From assembly GCA_025201375.1 (NCBI GenBank), contig JAIWZP010000050.1, positions 62,001-126,000 on the forward strand: 64,000 nucleotides of DNA, given 5' to 3'. Source of the stretch: Gongronella butleri (Eukaryota > Mucoromycota > Mucoromycetes > Mucorales > Cunninghamellaceae). Position numbers and translations under genes: made by a program. The notes beneath the pieces were generated by a model that was not told the DNA's origin, searched no databases, and was given only the letters and a program-made list of their open reading frames with translations. Positions 1 through 13,035 of the stretch are shown here, piece by piece. Within the stretch, counting starts at the first letter, position 1. Each line of letters begins with the position of its first letter.

Positions 1-223
1 ATCCGCGTGACTTGCATCATTGCAAAACGGCACATCTAAGCATCATTTGATCTACGATTGGGCATGCCGATGGACATACCTTACAAGTCTTCAAAATGCA
101 ATCAAACTTGTCCAGCTGGATTTTCTCGGCAATAGACAGGGCAAAATACCACGTGACGCCGTCACAAAAGGTGCAAATTTCGGCTCCACGTCGCTGAAAG
201 TCGAGTTGGTCCATTTCCGACAT
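1..223 (-). CDS. possible 5' end of a cysteine-rich gene cut by the window edge
   Basis: Reading leftwards from an ATG at 223-221, a 48-codon frame (80-223) ends at a good donor (AAG followed by GTATGT at 79-78), so any later exon lies near or beyond the left edge. The predicted peptide begins MSEMDQLDF and has a CTFC pair near residues 17-20 and further cysteines near 42 and 47. Its composition is less biased than the surrounding spacer frames. No family was recognised and no downstream exon can be confirmed. It could equally be a chance frame. Confidence 0.25.
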
Positions 224-404
224 TATGGGACAGAGCAATCGAATTTTCCAAGATACAATTTCCTTTTTTCGTCATGCTGGAGATCGTCCTAGTCGACCCC
301 CGATTTTTTTTGGCACCGGGCACGAGAACTATGTAATCTTTGCAATGCAAAGTTTGTTCTTGATCGTGATGAACCCTGGATAGCTTGCAATAGCCAGGTT
401 CAAA

Positions 405-690
405 AATTTCGTCGCGAGCACTGGGCTCGTGGGCTCCATCATGCGCTGTATTTGTGCCGTGACACGATTGTCATTGGCGGGTAGGTATGGTATGATGCTG
501 TAGATTGTAAAAAATGACTTATTTGGAGGCAAAAAAAAAAAAGCAGATTGTCAAAGACTCAAAAATTTGAAAAACAGGCATTCTTTTTTTTCATCTGCAA
601 ATTTGTGTAGCGTGTCGTGTCGTGTCGTGTCATGTCACCAGACCGGCAAAGTCCGAAAAACACGCTCTTTCGTTTTTGGTGTTTAAAAAA
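405..690 (+). repeat. repeat family B, copy 1 (diverged)
   Basis: This segment shares ordered blocks with 14368-14530 and 49738-49900: a GCACTGGGC-like block, GCCGTGA, a TTGGCGGG block, a TTGTAAAAAA tract, GGAGGCA, a CCGGCAAAGTCC block and TTTTGGTGTTTAAAA. Here the last blocks are separated by an insertion containing an A tract and the CGTGT tandem. It is an old, diverged dispersed repeat without coding capacity. Confidence 0.55.
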
Positions 691-821
691 TAAATAATTT
701 TACGTTTCTTTATCATGCATCAGTGTAACGCGATGCTTCAGGCATATTTGAGTTGATACAGTAGTGAAGGTATTAACTGTATCAAGCTGTAATTAATGCA
801 GCACGCCACGGTCATGCCAAA

Positions 822-1001
822 ATGAAGCCAGAGGAGGCTGCCTGGTGGCAAAATGCAAAATGCAAAACGCCGGGCAATCCCCTTTCTGGTGATGAATCAG
901 TGTTCATTTGGCTTCAGGGAGCTGCATATTATAGGAAATATTTCATTCAAGTGGCAGCAATCGCTGAAGAAGCGTGCGTAACAAGTATTTATCATATATG
1001 A
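822..1001 (+). CDS. doubtful 59-codon reading frame
   Basis: An ATG at 822 opens 59 codons, ending at TGA 999-1001; the frame is open without an ATG from 777. The product begins MKPEEAAWWQ and has mixed, protein-like composition including several Trp and Tyr, unlike the homopolymer-driven frames nearby. There is no obvious promoter, intron or family match. It may be a relic of a mobile element or a chance frame. Confidence 0.15.
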   Translation: MKPEEAAWWQNAKCKTPGNPLSGDESVFIWLQGAAYYRKYFIQVAAIAEEACVTSIYHI

Positions 1002-1300
1002 TATTGGAGATGGTGGAGGATGAGAGGCAAAATATTAAATGGAATCGAAAAAGTGCTGTGTGCCGAGAATGCCAGATAATGCAAAGAAGGATGCGGAACA
1101 GATGCGAGTATAAAATATGAGGGGATAGTTTGGCTACAGTATGATACTGTATGCCCAAGAAAATGCGAAAAAAAGAGGAGAATTAAGCACGAAATGACAT
1201 GCAATGCGGGAAAAAAAAAGGCGAGAGAATCAACAGGTCATGCACGGGTTGAGGATGAGGTAGGGGCGGGGAATCAGACTAAGATCATGTAATAGAAATA

Positions 1301-4300
1301 TTAAAAGTCGGCCGCCAAATCGTCTTTTTAAATCTTTTTTTTTTTTTTTTTTTTTTTTTTACCTTGCTTGTAGAGTGGATGCTCTGAGAGCCCCGAAATT
1401 TCAGAGTAGATTTGCAGCGCGTGTGAGATGTGCTGAGGGTCCATAGTGAGTGCATCGCCCAGTTTCTCGAGAACGTCTGCAAAGCGGCCGACTTTTTGCA
1501 AGTACAAGCTCGCGACCACGTTCTACAAGACAAAAAAATTAGGATCAGTTGCTACGCCCTCCCTGTCTTTTTTTTTTTTTTTTTTTTTGTTCATTGTTGG
1601 TTACCTCGAGGCGGGTGACAAAGTTCTCCATGAGAATTATGAGTTCCTCGTCGGATGATGTTTCCATCATATGTCGCTCGACGGCATCGACAAAGCGTAC
1701 GGCGCGACGCGACGGGAATTCGGGGATGACAATATCAAATGTGGACCCATCGGGGTTGACAATGTGGCTGACGCGTTGCTCGTCCGGCACGGTGGTGCTC
1801 TTTGGCACGACGACACCCGTGGTGATGCGCTCAAGGCGGATGGTCAAATTACTAAGCGCACAGACAAAGGACGGGTGGATCGCGCGCACGGATCGAGCGG
1901 TGCTCGTGCTGGCGGCGGACGTAATGGATGATGCGCGCTTGCCGACGGCTGTGAGGATCGGCAGCGTGGCAGGGCTGGCGCTCTTATGATAGTGTGCGTG
2001 TCGGCGTGCCACTTGCAATTGCTGGCGCGCCTGGTCGTCCACGGTGTCGTCGTCAAGGTACAAGGATTTGGTGCTGCTTGCTTGGCTACTGCTGCTGCTG
2101 CGGCTACTTTTGAACAATGGCGACGAAACGAGGTGGTGGTGATGCGGTGCATGGTGGTCACTTGCTGTATCGATGAGGCTGGCTGCTGGGAGGACAGGCG
2201 CCGTCGCGTCATGGGCAGCGGCAGCAGCGGCAGCCGCGGCAACAGCGTCCATTCGGCCCGCCAATTGCTTTGGATAGACCAAACTCAGGATTTCGGGCGT
2301 TTCGAGGCCCTTGAGGCGCCTTTCGCCCAGCTCCATGACCTGGAAACCGAGACGCTTGATCTGCTGGATGTCGCGCGTCAAATATTGAATGCCGCTTGCG
2401 CCCAATTGGAGATGCAATTCGCCATATTCGGCATCATCTTGGTCTCCATCGCCTCCTTGGCCCGCTAACATTTGTTGTTGCTGCTTCATCAAGATGCCGC
2501 CACGCAGATGGCGAAGCGTGCTGATCACATCCGACGATACACAAATCTGGCCACCGTCCGCAGCATTGCAGATACGGCTTGCCTTGTTGACGACCGGACC
2601 AAAGTAATCCATGCGATTGGTGATTGGATTTCGCTCAAACACGGGTGTGCCCCAGTGGATGCCCATGCGTACAGACAAGCCGCGATAAATCAGATTCCCG
2701 TCCTTGTCCTCGATCTCGCGGCCCTCGTCCGTATCCAGCAAGCCTGCAGGCCAATCCGCCTCCAGCAGCTGCAATTGCACTGTGAAGCACCAGAGCAGCG
2801 CGCTCGTGATGTGCTGGAAACACGCCATAAACGCGTCGCCTTCCGTCTTGACCTCGTACCCGCCGACACTGCGAAGCGTGCGCCGCATGATCGTGTCGTG
2901 CAGCTTGATTGCCGATCGCATGTCCTCCTGGTGCGCTTCCCACAAAAAGGTCGAATTCTTGATATCCGTGAACACGAGCGCCACTTGGTTCACAGGCGGC
3001 GGCACTTCGCGATCGAGGCGAGCCAGCGTCTTGTTTTTGTCAAAAAAAAAAGGGTCAATGACTGCGCCACCTCGATCTCTTTTTATTCGCTCTTTTTTTC
3101 CTTCCCCCTTTTTTTTTTTCTTTTTTTCTTTTCTTTTTTTTTTTTTTTTTTTTTTTTGGTTTTTTTACCGAGTCACCGGCAATTTCCTTGCCACGGCGCT
3201 TTGATTTCACGGGCACGGTGCCATCTTCATCCGAGGGCCTCGATGAAAAGGGCGAAGGTGGATGGCGGAACTTGCGATGCGAATCTGCATAGCCATTGAC
3301 AAGGTCGCTGATGCCGATGACCATGACAAGTAGGCTCTGGTGTGACGCGCCGTAGCCAAGGGCAAAGTCGCGCAGCTTTTGCGCGGCAAGCATCATGTCG
3401 AAAGCCTCGGTGCGCGCAATGTCGACGGCCGTTTGATACGACATGGTTTCCCACAGAGCCGCGGACGCGACAATAACGAATTCGTCACTTTCCGTCAGGT
3501 CGACCACCGAGACAAACGGGTTGGCATCAATCACGGGGACGAGGTGGAAATAGCCAAAACTTCGAGACACGCCGACCTGGTCGTTGAGCAAGCCTTGGTT
3601 GGACACGTACCCACCGCAATTGCGGATGCGCGCGGCCTCGCCGGGATTGAGCGGAATGTGTTTTTGCGAAATGACGTGCGATTGGCCGTGGTTGCGGCTG
3701 ACAACGACGACAACGTCGCCAACATTCGCCACGTACAGCTTGCTTCCAGTAATATAGCACACGGCGGCGGTCACGCCTGTCTTGAGGTCGCGAGGCAGCT
3801 CCTCGTCGCCATTGGCGCCGGCACCAAGCTCCTTTTCCAAGCATAAAAAGGTGCGGCGCAGCGCGGAAATGACCGAGTCATTGCCGCTCGCTTTTTCAAG
3901 CTCGATGGTCAATCGACGCGGCAATTGGTCGCTCAATGATTTGGCCAAATGACACACGGAACGCTGCATTTGCTGGAATTGAAGCTGTTGCTGCTGGTGC
4001 TGATAGGAAGGCATCGGGTATGGCCCGTGATGTGGATGCATGGAAGATGCCGAAGACGATTGTGTGTGGTAGTGAGAGTATGGCGATGATGAACTGAGAT
4101 GGAGCATGGATGCTAGATGAAAAAAAAAGAACAAAGCGCGTCAGCGTCCATTTTTCCTTTTTTTTTTTTTTTTTTTCCTTGGTTTCCTTGTTTTTCTCTG
4201 TCTCTCTGTCTCTCTCTCTTTTTTTCAAAAAAAAAAATAGGTGTACCTGTCATGGTCGACGAGGAAGTGGCAAAGGGGCGCGGCTGCTGTGAGTAGTATG

Positions 4301-7300
4301 GGGTCGTGGGGCTGTCGAGATTATCCGGATAGCGGCCCTGGAAGAGAGCAAACAAGCATTCATCGTCCTTGTTGCGGAAACGAGGCAAGACGAGGTCCCA
4401 GCAGGCGAATTGGTCGCCGATCCAGTCCGCGACGCCATAGCCCATGGCATTGACCTCGGACGGAGTGGTGCGTACGCGGCAATTGGGTGATTCCTCGGGC
4501 ATGGACACGCCGCCGAGGATGGTGATATCCATGAGTCCCAGTGTGCGCAGCTCTGTCAAGGCGGCAAAATCGCACAAATGGTGCTCCGGCGACCCGTGGA
4601 ATTCGACGGATGCAGGCTGCATGCGCTTGATTTCCAACCGCTTGTTGCCAGACAGGTTCAAATAGTGCAACCCCAGATTCCAATTCCAATTCCAGTCGTA
4701 GGGCCAGTTGGCAATGTTGTATTTAAGCACATTGTTGCCCACATCTAGCACAAGAAGTTTGCGCAGCTTGCCAATCTCGGCTGGAAGCGTCAATAGCTTA
4801 TTGTCATTGACGGCAAGGATCCGCAGGTACGTCAGCTTCTCCACATCATCGGCTGGGAGCGACGTGAGCGCATTGCCGGACAAGTACAATTCATACAGAT
4901 GTTGATGACACAGACCGTCGGGCGGGATCTCGTACAGCTCATTGTATGACAGATTGAGCACGCGCAATTCCAAAAACAAGGCCAAGGGCGACCAAATGTC
5001 GTCTGTCAGACGATTGTCTGCGAGCAGCAAGTGGCGCAGCGACAGCGACAAAGGTGGCGGGTGGTTGCGCGGACTGGTAAAAAACGAGGGAGGATTAAAT
5101 GTCGGCACTTGCATCTGTGGTGGGTAATCGCCGCCATCCTCATAGCTGTTTTCGCGTGTGCTGCTCGTCATGACGCGATCGGACCCGATGGATGCGTGAT
5201 GTTGGTGCAATGGCGACTGTTGATACGTCGATGTCGATCCTGAGCCCGACGAGTGCACCATGGTCGTATGCAAAGGCGACGCGCGACGCGAAACCGACAC
5301 CTGCTGGCTGCCTCGCGGCGTGGATGCCGGGCTGCTCGATGGTGTGGATGTCCCGGCCGACGCGCAAGCCGCAGCAGCCGCGGCAGCAGCAGATGCTGAG
5401 GCGGCCGCAGCAGAGGTGCCGGGCATCACGGGTAAAATGTCATTAAACGCCTCTGGAAACCCGTCGAGCAAATTGGACGAGCAATTGAGCGTCTGGAGCG
5501 AGGCACACAGCCAGATTTCCTTGGGCACATGCTGCATGTTGTTCTTTTGTGCAAGCAAAACCTTGAGTTCCTTGAGATTGCCAATGGACGATGGCAGAGC
5601 ATTGAGCACATTGTCCTGCACAGACAAGTAAATCAAGTTTGTCAACAGACCCACAGTGTGTGGTAGCACCGTCAATGTATTGTTGTCCAGAATCAGCCGC
5701 TGCAGCGACGCCATGGATGAAAAAATATCATCTGGCAGCGACGGCAGCTTGCAATTCGCGAGATTCAGCTCCGTCAGCTGCGTGTGAACGGTGTACAACG
5801 GACTCTGCCCATAGTAGTACGCGGCGTCCTCGGGCGGCTGGCAGAAACCGAGATTGAATTGTGTCAGGTGATTCTTGGCCAGTTGCAGATGTCGAATGTT
5901 GGCAATATCGCTGCTGACAATCGTAATGGCATTGTAGTCCATGGCCAGCGCCTGCAATTTGGGCAATTGACACAGCACGTCGATTTCCGTGAGCAGATTC
6001 TGTCGGAGATCAAGGTCTTGCAATTGAACAAGATGCACCATCTCATCAGGAAGTGCACCGGTAAGCCGGTTGCCAATGGCGTACAGCGCGACAAGATTCT
6101 CCAATTGCCCAATCTCGGGCGGAAGCTGTGCAATGCGATTGAAACTGATGTCCAGATATTGAAGCGTCGACAAGCTGCAAATAGCAAGCGGAAATTCGGC
6201 AAGCGCATTGTTGGACAGATACAAAAGGCTGAGATTGTGGCAGCAGGTCGCAAGATCGTCAGGCAGCGTCCTAATCTGATTGTTGAATGCCCGCAGCGAC
6301 ACGAGTTGCGGTTGCAACGATGGCAACGTGTCCAGATCCGTCAACCGATTGCTCGATACATTGAGGTGTTGCAGGTGCGGAATATGAGCAAGTGACGCTG
6401 GCAGCTGGGTATATTCGTTCTCCATGAGCCACAGCTGCGTCAATTGCGTACATGTATGCAAAAAATCGACTGGGAGCTCCATGAGCAAATTGCGCGATCT
6501 ATCCATCAAAAAAAAAAAAAAAAGGTGAGACCCCGCACCTAAAAATAAAAAAAAACATACAAATCCAAGGTGATGATGTTGGCAGCAAAGGCATACAAGG
6601 CAATTGGCACCGTGCTGAGATTGTGGCTCTGCAAACCAACATGCTGGACATCCATCAGATCAGCTTCATTGACATTTTCTGGCAACTTGGGGCCAAAAAT
6701 GAACCGGAACAGATATGAATTGTCCTCACGGCCCACATCTTCAATGTTGTCGTCGTCTGTGTAGCCCATTTGCTCCAGCAGCTTTTTTTGAATCATGAGC
6801 GGGTATTCTGACGGCAGCAGCTGGCGGTCTTTATGGGGATTGAAAAGAAAATCAACGATATGCGCGTCAATTCCTGGAATTTTTTTTCGATTTTTTTTTT
6901 TTTTTTTTACCCATGCCGTGGTGGCGCAGCAGGATGCGATACTTGTTGAGGTCGTGGAGGAAGAATTTGCCGGCGACGCGCTGCAAGAGCTCCTTTGAAG
7001 TGGTGTTGAGGGGCACTTGCAGCGTGGCAAAGGTGTTGTCGGGCTTGAAGATGCGGATAAAATAGCTGGGCAGCTTGACTTGGAAATTGGCAGGCGTGTC
7101 GGCAAAGGAGGAGCGCTCGAGGTCGTCGATATCATCGTCAATGTCATCATCGTCAAAGGCGGTGTTCTCGACAGCCCAGCTGTCCGGCGGGGCCCATAAG
7201 GAAGCCGATGATGTGATGGGTGTCGCGCCTTGGTCGGCATGGACAATGCCTTCCATGGCGCTGAAATTCTGGTCCAACTGGAGGAAGTTGTCTGGGGATG

Positions 7301-7819
7301 GCTTTTTGGGCGACGTCGCCATGTCGACTGTCAATGAATTGGCCGCGCCGGGTGACACGCGTCTTGGCGCCGTGTGATTAAGATGTCGCGTCTCAAAATA
7401 CGTGGACACGTTCTTGGGCGGCATCTCCTCGCCTGGCGACGCATCCAGCGGGTGCAACATCGAGTCGCTCTTCTTCCGAGGCGTGTCTGCAGGCACAGAA
7501 TGGTCGCTTCCGGCTCGTCGGTCTATTAAAACCATCCACCGAGTCAGCACGAACACCGGATTTTTCCCCCTTCTGCCCACCAATCACTTACGCTTGCGCT
7601 TGAACCGACTAAACAGGCCATGCCGCTTGCCAGTGCCTAAAAGAACCCGTCAGTTTCGCGAAAAAAATGGACCAACTTCGCTCGTTTTTTCCCGCGTTTA
7701 CCTTGGAGCTCGCTCATGTCCGTGGGCACACTGAGGTTTATAGCAGAAGCAGACGCCGACAGTGGACTGGCAGGGTGTAAAGGAAGCAGTTCTTGCGAGG
7801 GTTTCCGCGATTTTGGCAT
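1301..7819 (-). CDS. CYR1: adenylate cyclase (RA-LRR-PP2C-cyclase type)
   Basis: Makes cAMP from ATP; fungal members are Ras- and nutrient-controlled and membrane associated. Nine inferred exons: 7702-7819, 7592-7636, 6911-7522, 6561-6873, 4247-6498, 3169-4112, 1605-3029, 1363-1522 and 1301-1323, giving about 1963 residues in one frame. Order of domains: Ras-association (about 205-300), leucine-rich repeats (about 360-720 and 860-1000) interrupted by an Ala/Ser/Thr linker, a PP2C-like module (about 1115-1420), and the class III cyclase core (from about 1435). The core shows FTDIKNSTFLWE and EGDAF, which carry the two metal-binding aspartates. The PP2C module has ASAALWE where active enzymes have a DG motif, so it is probably non-catalytic. 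A poly-Ala and Ser-rich insert follows the core. Several introns are almost pure A/T homopolymer. No G-alpha-binding N-terminal domain is evident. Start chosen as the first ATG whose exon splices in frame. The final 23-nt exon is the least certain. Confidence 0.93.
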
Positions 7820-8267
7820 AAAAGGAGATAAAAAGAAAAAGAAAAAGAAAAATGCGAAACCAAAGGCTGTTTTTTTTTTCTCTCTTTCTTTCTGCCCTTC
7901 TTTTTTGACACACAGACCTCTCCCCGACTACCCGCAGCTTTTTTGTCTTTGTGCGACCTGGCCACCCCCGTCTTTTTGTTTCCCCATGGCCATCCATGCC
8001 GCCTTTTTTTTGATATTTCTCTGCCCACACCATCTTTTTGCTTATATTTTCACTAGCACCACGTCGTGCCAGTATGACAAACCAACCCTAAAGCCATGTC
8101 ATGAAGAAGGCGGAGGCTCAATCGCGCGGCGGCGCGTGTGAAAATAAAAAAAAAAGCGTGTTGCCCGATCACCCCGCTCGCTTTTTCGTTTTTTTTTTTT
8201 TTTTTTTTCTCCTCATCTTTTTCCTCCTCACGATACCTACCCGAATATCCCCTGTTTTCTTATCATC
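7820..8267. promoter_or_regulatory. divergent intergenic promoter region, adenylate cyclase and TLDc gene
   Basis: 448 bp separate the two opposed start codons, so both promoters must lie here. The segment has several T tracts, mainly on the plus strand next to the TLDc gene (for example 8187-8208). No TATA box or other specific site could be assigned with confidence. Confidence 0.5.
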
Positions 8268-9474
<1,207 letters not shown>

Positions 9475-10210
9475 GGAATGAGAAAGCGCTGAGTCGTGTG
9501 TGTTGGGGACCCAAAAATTGCTGTGATGCTGACATGAAAGCAATAAAAAACGCGGCGGATCATCTTTTTCGCGGCCAGATGAAAAAAAAAAAGGTGCTGT
9601 GCACTGATACTTTTTTGTTGAGCTTGTCCGCTCGCCAATGGAATAAGGTTTGCCTTGTCAATGCAAACGTTCGAAAGGCACGGGAAATAAACAAGCTTTG
9701 CCCAATCAATGCGTCTTATTCAGCCGTGGTGCAAGAAGGCGAGCTTTTTTACGTGATGGCATTTGGCTTGCATTGTTTGGCTCACGTTCAATCTCCTCCC
9801 AGATTGGCATCTTTTTTTTTTTTTCTGTCGACGAATGCATGCAAATGATGACCCTGCCGTTGCGCGAAAAAATCTGGCCGTGGTGTGCATGACCCAAGCA
9901 CAAATAGGCAAAAAAGAGAAAATGACGTGAATTAATAAAAAAGGGGATGAAACGACGGCATCCGGAGTATTGATGTTCCTTTTTTTTGGCTTTTCTCCTT
10001 TGTGCCGCGTATTGACTTCCCAACAGAGGAGATCGCTGACGTCGGCCCTTTCTTTGTAAGCACAGCGGGGCCAGTCCGCGAGTGCCCTTTTTTTTTTTTT
10101 TGGACATCAGCTTATTTTTCTTCTTTCTTTTTCTCTTTACTTCATTTTTTTTCCCTTTTTCTTTTTTTTCATTTTTCTCTCTCTCACTTTCTCTCGTTTA
10201 TATTACAAAA
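9475..10210 (+). promoter_or_regulatory. spacer and probable upstream region of the G6PD gene
   Basis: 736 bp without a convincing gene. It becomes strongly T-rich from about 10082 to the G6PD start, as in other promoters here. A CRE/Yap-like TGACGTC lies at 10037-10043, about 170 nt before the ATG; whether it functions is an inference. Confidence 0.4.
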
Positions 10211-11787
10211 ATGTCCTCTGCCGCAAAGCAAATCCAGGATCAAGTCAACAAGGAACTCAATGGCTCGGCCACCATTGTTGGTAAGCAACAGAGAGGGAAA
10301 AAGAGAGAAAAAAAAAACACACGCCACGAGATCAGAGTCGAGATCCGCGAACCGCGTTCAAACGACACGGTGTCGCTGCTGGAGGGCATGTGCGAGACCA
10401 AAAGGAGGGTGTCGTGCTTGCTTTGCAACGTGAAACAGCACATTTAAGCAAGAATGTGGAAGAAAAAGAGGAATTGAGAACAGGGCAAGGGGGTAGGAGG
10501 GGCCGTGAAGCAGCATTGGGGCCGATTTTTTTTATCTTTGTATGCTATATGGGGAAGGTGACATGGACAAAGAAGTGGGAGGCGGCGTGGCGGGTGATGC
10601 GTAGCGTGCACTGTGAGAAAATGAGTGACCTCAACCTTATTTTATTGCTCCCTTTTGCTGACGCATCTTTTTTTTTTTTTTTTTTACTCTTTGACTAGTG
10701 CTCGGTGCTTCGGGTGACTTGGCCAAGAAAAAGACGTACCCCGCGCTGTTTGGCCTGTTCAAGAACGGGTTTTTGCCGGCCAACACGCACATTGTCGGCT
10801 ATGCGCGCACGCAAATGTCCCACGAGCAATACATTGAGCGCGTGACGCAGTACATCAAGCTCAAGACCGACGCCGACCGAGAATTGTTGCGCGCCTTTAC
10901 GGCCATGACTTCGTACCACGCCGGTGCCTACGACAAGGACGACGCATGGAGCAGCCTCAATGCCTATTTGACGGCCAACGAGAACGACCGACGCGTCGAG
11001 CACCGCCATCGCGTCTTTTACATGGCATTGCCTCCCTCGGTCTTTATCCCCGTTGCCCAGGGCATCAAGGCTCACGTCTACAGCCACGGATTCATCAACC
11101 GCTTGATTGTCGAGAAGCCCTTTGGCATGGACACCGAGTCCAGCAACGAATTGGGCAACGCCATCGGCAAGCTCTTCTCCGAGGACGAGATTTACCGCAT
11201 CGATCACTATCTCGGCAAGGAAATGGTCAAGAATTGCCTCAATCTGCGCTTCGCCAACATCTTTTTCAGCCACGTCTGGCACCGCCAATTCATTGACAAT
11301 GTGCAAATCACCTTCAAGGAACCCTTTGGCACCGAAGGCCGCGGCGGCTACTTTGACGACTTTGGTATCATCCGCGACGTGATGCAAAACCATCTGCTGC
11401 AAGTGCTCACGCTCATCGCCATGGAGCGTCCCATCTCCACCGACAGCGAGGCCATCCGCGACGAGAAGGTCAAGGTCCTGAAGTGCATCAAACCCATCGC
11501 CCAGGAGAATGCGCTGCTCGGCCAATACGTCGGCAATGATCAGGGCAAGCCCAGCTATTTGGAAGACGACTCGCTCAAGAACAAGCAGAGCAAGACCCCC
11601 ACCTTTGCCGCACTCGCCCTCTACATTGACAATGAGCGCTGGGATGGTGTCCCCTTCATCCTCAAGGCTGGCAAGGCCCTCAATGAAGCAAAGGTCGAGG
11701 TCCGTATCCAATTCAAGAATGTCGCCGGCCAATTGTACGCCGACACCGCACGCAATGAGCTCGTCATCCGCATCCAGCCAAACGAGA

Positions 11788-11821
<34 letters not shown>

Positions 11822-12236
11822 GTTCACTAATTTTTTTTTTCCCATCAGTGTGTATATGAAATTCAACTCCAAGCAGCCTGGCCTGTCGTACCAGACAATC
11901 CAAACGGACTTGGACCTTTCGTACAAGGACCGCTACACGGACCTCAGCATCCCCGACGCGTACGAGTCGCTGATTCTCGATGTGCTGCGCAATGATCACT
12001 CGAATTTCGTGCGTGATGACGAATTGGAGGCTTCTTGGAAGATTTTCACGCCCCTATTGCACGCCATTGATGACCCCCAACAAGATGTCCCCGTGTATCC
12101 TTACACCTACGGCTCCCGCGGTCCCACCCAGCTCACCGACTTTGTCAAGACGCACGGCTATGACTATTCCGCCAACCAACAATCCTCGTACGCTTGGCCC
12201 ACCCAGTCAATGAACCAGCCTTCCAACAAGCTCTAA
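10211..12236 (+). CDS. ZWF1: glucose-6-phosphate 1-dehydrogenase
   Basis: Catalyses the first, NADPH-producing step of the oxidative pentose phosphate pathway in the cytosol. Exons 10211-10280, 10699-11788 and 11849-12236 join in frame to 515 residues, the usual fungal length. The NADP-binding GASGDLA is at about residues 26-32 and is created by the first splice. EKPFG and the substrate-binding, catalytic RIDHYLGKE (about 190-198) follow. The first intron is 418 nt, large for this locus, and splits the nucleotide-binding loop. The second intron starts GT followed by about 29 A. Codon use is strongly GC3-biased, consistent with high expression. Confidence 0.97.
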
Positions 12237-12854
12237 AGCGCGGGCATCCCACGCCCGCTGCTCATGTTCCAACACCCCACTTATTCCCCCCTCTCCTTGT
12301 TTTTTTGCTGTCCCCGGCCACTTTTAGTCATCTTTTTTTCCTTTCCTTTCCTTTTTTTTCTTTTACCTTTTGCTATTTATTGTCTTCAATTTCTTTTTAT
12401 CGTTGCGTCATCCCCTTCCCTCAATAGGTTAGCGAGGCTCCTCCTCGTCGGGCTCCTCTTTATACATATTGCCCCACTCCTCTTGTTTCATTGCCTTTAT
12501 ACATAGCTTCTACATTAAAAAATATGCGCACACATTGCTTCCTTCCATAAATGCATCGCACAACCAGAGGAGAATCTGCGAACGGAGATCATCGAGGGCA
12601 ATTAAAAAGTGAAAATGTCTATTACGGTATGTGCTTTTGTAATTATGTAACTCGCCAAAATCTTGTTCCTTGGGTCCTATAATATATTTGAACTAGAGGA
12701 TGGAGGACATAAAACCCCAACGATGCCAAGTTTTTTCAGAGATCGAATAACTCTACCCTGAGAAAATGCATTACGCATGAAATCAGGGCCAAAACGACTC
12801 CTGATGGCTAACTCGCCAAAATCTCAACTCGGTCTCTCGAAGCCACAAGCGCTT

Positions 12855-12990
12855 TTACAGTACGTACCGTATCATACTGTATGATACCGCTTTGATCACA
12901 GATTCATATGGTACGTACCCAGGTACCGTATCATATACAAAAGTATGATATCATGAGATGACTTGCTCGTCGATACGTATGATACAGTAT
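12855..12990. repeat. cluster of GTATCATAC palindromic motifs
   Basis: A perfect 9+1+9 palindrome, GTATCATAC-T-GTATGATAC, lies at 12869-12887. Flanking sequence repeats TACGTACC, GGTACCGTATCATA and GTATGATACAGTATGATAC. The same core recurs across spacers in this window but was not seen inside recognised exons. Confidence 0.65.
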
Positions 12991-13035
12991 GATACGTTCT
13001 TACGTTGGGTCGTTGTTGTCACCGCAGGGATGGCG

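Larger units (their letters stand above)
224..1300. other. intergenic spacer left of adenylate cyclase
   Basis: The spacer holds a copy of repeat family B (about 405-690), a CGTGT tandem at 611-630 and a dyad of TACAGTA/CTGTATC motifs around 754-784. A full GTATGATACTGTA motif lies near 1138-1150. An open frame from 777 to 1001 contains a 59-codon ATG-initiated stretch (822-1001) with no recognised homology. The segment next to 1300 should contain the 3' UTR of the minus-strand adenylate cyclase. Confidence 0.5.

Noticed and set aside
5784..6395. 203-codon plus-strand frame across the leucine-rich repeats
   Set aside because: Antisense of the adenylate cyclase LRR exon, without independent evidence.
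10695..11999. 434-codon minus-strand frame opposite the G6PD gene
   Set aside because: It mirrors the G6PD codons; strong GC3 bias removes stops on the opposite strand. The Val/Leu/Asp-rich product has no motif and crosses the intron's T tract.
12869..12887. Palindrome as a transcription terminator
   Set aside because: Such hairpin terminators are bacterial; the motif is not placed at gene ends consistently.
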